Positions 15,001 through 16,397 of a stretch of 16,397 nucleotides of DNA are shown piece by piece. A program made the translations under genes and the position numbers. Below the pieces are notes generated by a model. It was not told where the DNA came from. It was given only the letters and a program-made list of their open reading frames with translations, and made no database searches. The first letter of the stretch is position 1. The number at the start of each line of letters is the position of its first letter. Source of the DNA: an uncultured Pseudoxanthomonas sp. (GTDB lineage: Bacteria; Pseudomonadota; Gammaproteobacteria; Xanthomonadales; Xanthomonadaceae); assembly GCA_946886405.1 (NCBI GenBank), contig CAMPIO010000079.1, forward strand, positions 1-16,397. Reading direction: 5' to 3'.

Positions 15001-15671
15001 GCCAGCGCGCGCAGCACGTCGGGCGAGATGTTGAGCGTGGCGAAGACCAGCAGCCGCTTCGGCAATCCTTGCGGCAGCGGACCATCATCGCGGCCGAAAC
15101 GGCCGAGATACGCATCGATGCGGCGCGCGCGGTAGTCGCGACCGGCAGCGACCGCGCGCCACAGCCGCGCCTGTGGATCGTCGCGGTCGGCACCGGCTTC
15201 CCAGCGCAGCAGCCAGTCGCGGCGCCAGGCCTGGTACTTCTCGTACACGCCGGCCAATTCTCCGGCCAGGCGCCACGGCTTCAGCGGATCGCCATCGGCC
15301 ATCCAGTCATCGAGACGGGCGAGTGCCGGATCGCGGCGCAGTGCGGGTTGGTCCAGGGCGGCGTACAGGCGCCACTGCAGCGAAGCGGCGTCCAGGTCGT
15401 CGTCGCCGGCCGGCCCGAGGTTGGCATCGAGCGCGCGGGCGACGAATTCGCCGGGGGTGAGGAATTCCAGGTTCGCGGCGATGCCGTACTCGGCCGCCAG
15501 CGTGGCCTGCAGCCAGCGGCGCATCGCGACCTGGGGGATCAGCACGATGTCGGGTGCCAGCAATGCCTGGCCGGGCACCGGCCGTCGCAGTTCGTCGGCC
15601 AGCAGCGCGGCCAGCAACTCCAGCGAGTTGGACGGATACAGGCGGAAGTCGGGCGTGGGGGCGGCAGGCAT
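12084..15671 (-). CDS. recC: RecC, Chi-recognition subunit of RecBCD
   Basis: RecC is a catalytically dead helicase-like subunit that splits the DNA strands and reads Chi in the 3' strand. The 1195-aa protein starts FRLYPSNSLELLAALLADEL, as RecC does. It has SLQLHACHTRLRELQVLHDQL (342-362), REIAVLAPDIDPYVPYLDAVFGG (378-400), FRAICLLGMNDGDFPRRDP (646-664) and RSTREDDRFLFLQLF (685-699) followed by YVSYLGADPRDGSVREPSVLVSEL. No Walker A lysine motif is seen, as expected. I chose ATG at 15671; a GTG directly in front is equally possible. The frame stays open to 15854 but shows no RecC-like sequence there. It is first of three overlapping genes, and E. coli's ptrA, which lies between recC and recB there, is absent. 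Confidence 0.96.
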   Translation of the reverse strand: MPAAPTPDFRLYPSNSLELLAALLADELRRPVPGQALLAPDIVLIPQVAMRRWLQATLAAEYGIAANLEFLTPGEFVARALDANLGPAGDDDLDAASLQWRLYAALDQPALRRDPALARLDDWMADGDPLKPWRLAGELAGVYEKYQAWRRDWLLRWEAGADRDDPQARLWRAVAAGRDYRARRIDAYLGRFGRDDGPLPQGLPKRLLVFATLNISPDVLRALATQARVGTLHFYLPTPARGYWGDLQTLRERRREGQTDLFAHDVQENPLLQAWGAAGRDFMSLLGDYEVVHPRAEIDVYADPFATDGPDTLLRRLQSDLFHRRSPTLPPPRVSLDPTDPSLQLHACHTRLRELQVLHDQLRALLEDPRFDPPLQPREIAVLAPDIDPYVPYLDAVFGGSGHDDALPWTLADTSPLASEPLAEVFLRLLDLPLSRFGLDEVLDLLASAPVAEAAGLDTDAIDRLHGWLREAGARWGLDASHRAASDAPADDAYTWQFALDRLLLGHASGADEMIAGVAPWPALEGGALDALDTLVRLLRELARQRRALGEAATPAHWRERLLYLIAALLPEQPTAPRAQRTLDRLRTLIDRFARDAEAAGYVDTVPPEVVRAHFNDQLSQADTRAPLLTGGISVGRMVPMRLLPFRAICLLGMNDGDFPRRDPAAGLNKLTAELHAGKRKAGDRSTREDDRFLFLQLFVAAQDVFYVSYLGADPRDGSVREPSVLVSELLDVAARYHADPKAKQQLVVRHTLQPFVPGAFGSIDEPRRFSYRAVWRPAADHVEMARRALPAWAEAAFPPPSEDEQDVPLDTLRRFLLDPAASFLTHRLGLRLPDPIETAEDIEPLVAPPRGRERAQLRREVFDWLLNRSRPQEARTSSALYTRLRARGHVPTGPLGEHAAEQVFAEVEPYAQAFADWISHDRRHRLHEALTEPDGQAVLAAVLAREAIDIDTLRARLAEQQLFPWQRGHGRAAGPDAELRRLMLLVNEAEQVAHLQPQWREHVEWRGLVAADDLGAPRVGAVIDGVRVHGRIADVYPHGVARVQIGELNGPAVIRHGLDALLLNAAGLAIPLVQIHDGDEGVRAYVTPARSIDDAKDALRTLLALRRDGLRAPLRFAPGTGWAIHAAEPAMREEAGRNAWYPGDYRWGESTGEAVQLAFRGRDPLADAEGMADFIETSLRIYGALRGQRAEDAT
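12095..12099 (-). promoter_or_regulatory. Shine-Dalgarno for recB inside recC
   Basis: GGAGG on the minus strand lies seven bases before the recB ATG and inside the last codons of recC. With the ATGA overlap it fixes the RecB start at MSGFDPAREP and suggests that recB is translated efficiently as well as by coupling. Confidence 0.7.
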
Positions 15672-15951
15672 CACGCCATCTTGCCGCAGCCCTGTCGCGA
15701 ATGCCGAGACATCGACGTCGCCGCCAACGAGAGGGCTTAAGACGTTCTTAAAGTGGCCCGTCCATCGTGCCCCGTCGGACCTTGCGACATGAAGGCTCGG
15801 CAGTGCCGAGGAGTGGCGCACGCCGATGCGCGACACCGCCGCGCGATGCCACAATAATCAAACTGCGCGGTACGGTTTATGTTCAGCCGCAGGTCGTGAA
15901 GCTACGCCGTTGTTTTTCCGTTAACCCCCTGCTGGTCCGCCGCCGCTGCCC
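15672..15951. other. Divergent intergenic region between recC and the mlaF-like gene
   Basis: These 280 bases separate two genes transcribed away from each other, so promoters for both should lie here. The stretch 15852-15925 is noticeably A/T-richer than its surroundings (for example AATAATCAAA and TTGTTTTTCCGTTAA). A symmetric site lies at 15737-15751. I could not pick out a convincing -35/-10 pair for either direction, and no ORF here looks real. Confidence 0.5.
15737..15751. promoter_or_regulatory. Candidate operator: perfect 6-bp inverted repeat upstream of recC
   Basis: TTAAGA-CGT-TCTTAA has two perfect 6-base arms around a 3-base spacer. It is A/T-rich in a GC-rich setting and lies 66-80 bp upstream of the recC start. 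The shape fits a dimeric regulator site. It does not match the LexA box as I know it from E. coli or Xanthomonas, so no regulator is named. A chance palindrome is possible. Confidence 0.35.
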
Positions 15952-16397
15952 ATGACGCCTGCCGACGCCCCTGCCGTGCACCTGTCCGACCTCCGCCTGG
16001 ATCGCGGCGGTCGCACGATCCTGCGTGGCATCGACCTGACCGTCCCCACCGGCAGCATCACCGCCGTGCTGGGCCCGTCGGGCAGCGGCAAGTCGACGCT
16101 GCTGGCGGCGCTGACCGGCGAACTGCCGCCGGCATCCGGTACGGTGGAGGTGTTCGGCCAGCCGGTACCGCACCGCAGCCGCGCGCTGCTGGAGATGCGC
16201 AAGGGCATCGGCGTGCTGCTGCAGGGCAACGGCCTGCTGACCGATCTGACCGTGGCCGACAACGTGGCGCTGCCGCTGCGCACGCATACGAAGCTGCCGG
16301 ATGCATTGGTTCGCCGGCTGGTCGACTTCAAGTTGAATGCGGTCGGCCTGCGCGCCGCCGCCGATGCCTTCCCGCGCGAGCTGTCCGGCGGCATGGC
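15952..16397 (+). CDS. mlaF: MlaF-like ABC transporter ATPase (3' end outside window)
   Basis: This is the first 148 codons of an ABC-transporter ATP-binding subunit. Walker A GPSGSGKST is at 41-49, the Q-loop glutamine is Gln91 in GVLLQGNGLLTDLTV, and the signature LSGGM is at 144-148 at the window edge. Between them, DNVALPLRTHTKLP (103-116) and KLNAVGLRAAADAFPRELSGG (127-147) closely follow E. coli MlaF (DNVAYPLREHTQLP, LEAVGLRGAAKLMPSELSGG). This favours MlaF, the ATPase of the Mla phospholipid-trafficking system that keeps outer-membrane lipids asymmetric, over a generic importer. MlaE and MlaD genes would be expected next. Walker B and the H-loop are outside the window. No clear ribosome binding site precedes the ATG, so the start is less certain than the identity. 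Confidence 0.88.
   Translation, partial: MTPADAPAVHLSDLRLDRGGRTILRGIDLTVPTGSITAVLGPSGSGKSTLLAALTGELPPASGTVEVFGQPVPHRSRALLEMRKGIGVLLQGNGLLTDLTVADNVALPLRTHTKLPDALVRRLVDFKLNAVGLRAAADAFPRELSGGM

Noticed and set aside
15737..15751. LexA/SOS box interpretation of the palindrome
   Set aside because: The half-sites TTAAGA/TCTTAA with a 3-base gap do not match CTG-N10-CAG or the xanthomonad TTAG-N6-TACTA type site.
15672..15854. 61-residue N-terminal extension of RecC
   Set aside because: The frame is open, but RecC-like sequence begins at FRLYPSNS directly after the chosen ATG. The extension has no RecC-like features.
1..16397. CRISPR array, tRNA, rRNA or transposase genes
   Set aside because: No regularly spaced direct repeats, cloverleaf-like sequences, rRNA stretches or transposase motifs were seen on either strand.

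Overview
The window (about 65% GC by eye, codons rich in G/C at third positions) looks like chromosomal DNA of a xanthomonad (Lysobacterales/Xanthomonadaceae, such as Xanthomonas, Stenotrophomonas, Pseudoxanthomonas or Lysobacter). The main reason is the gene order tonB - exbB - exbD1 - exbD2 - (third exbD) - pdxJ. As far as I recall, the tonB-exbB-exbD1-exbD2 cluster with a neighbouring pdxJ is characteristic of Xanthomonas. The genus is not determinable by reading alone.

Layout. (1) 1-2501, plus strand: the 3' end of a TonB gene, exbB, and exbD1 and exbD2 only 3 bp apart, closed by a clear rho-independent terminator. A third exbD paralogue follows with its own strong ribosome binding site. 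Together they encode an inner-membrane motor that uses the proton gradient to drive TonB-dependent outer-membrane receptors. (2) 2534-5079, minus strand: a ClsA-type cardiolipin synthase, then an 85-residue two-helix membrane protein whose stop overlaps the GTG start of pdxJ (vitamin B6 synthesis). (3) 5171-6511, minus strand: three genes I cannot assign. Two small ones (114 and 90 aa) are tightly linked, and the third encodes an exported 180-aa protein just downstream of recD. (4) 6533-15671, minus strand: a complete recC-recB-recD operon for the RecBCD helicase-nuclease, joined at both junctions by ATGA overlaps. RecD carries an in-frame ~30-residue insert that looks like a translated dispersed palindromic repeat. 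(5) 15952-16397, plus strand: the start of a divergent ABC-transporter ATPase resembling MlaF (phospholipid trafficking), cut by the window end.

Most of the window is core genome. The parts most worth a second look are the palindrome-derived segment inside RecD, the unassigned pair at 5171-5796 with its C8 tract, the third ExbD, the divergent PdxJ signature, and a symmetric site in front of recC. I saw no rRNA, tRNA, CRISPR array, transposase or prophage gene. No gene-free stretch exceeds 300 bases; the longest is 15672-15951.
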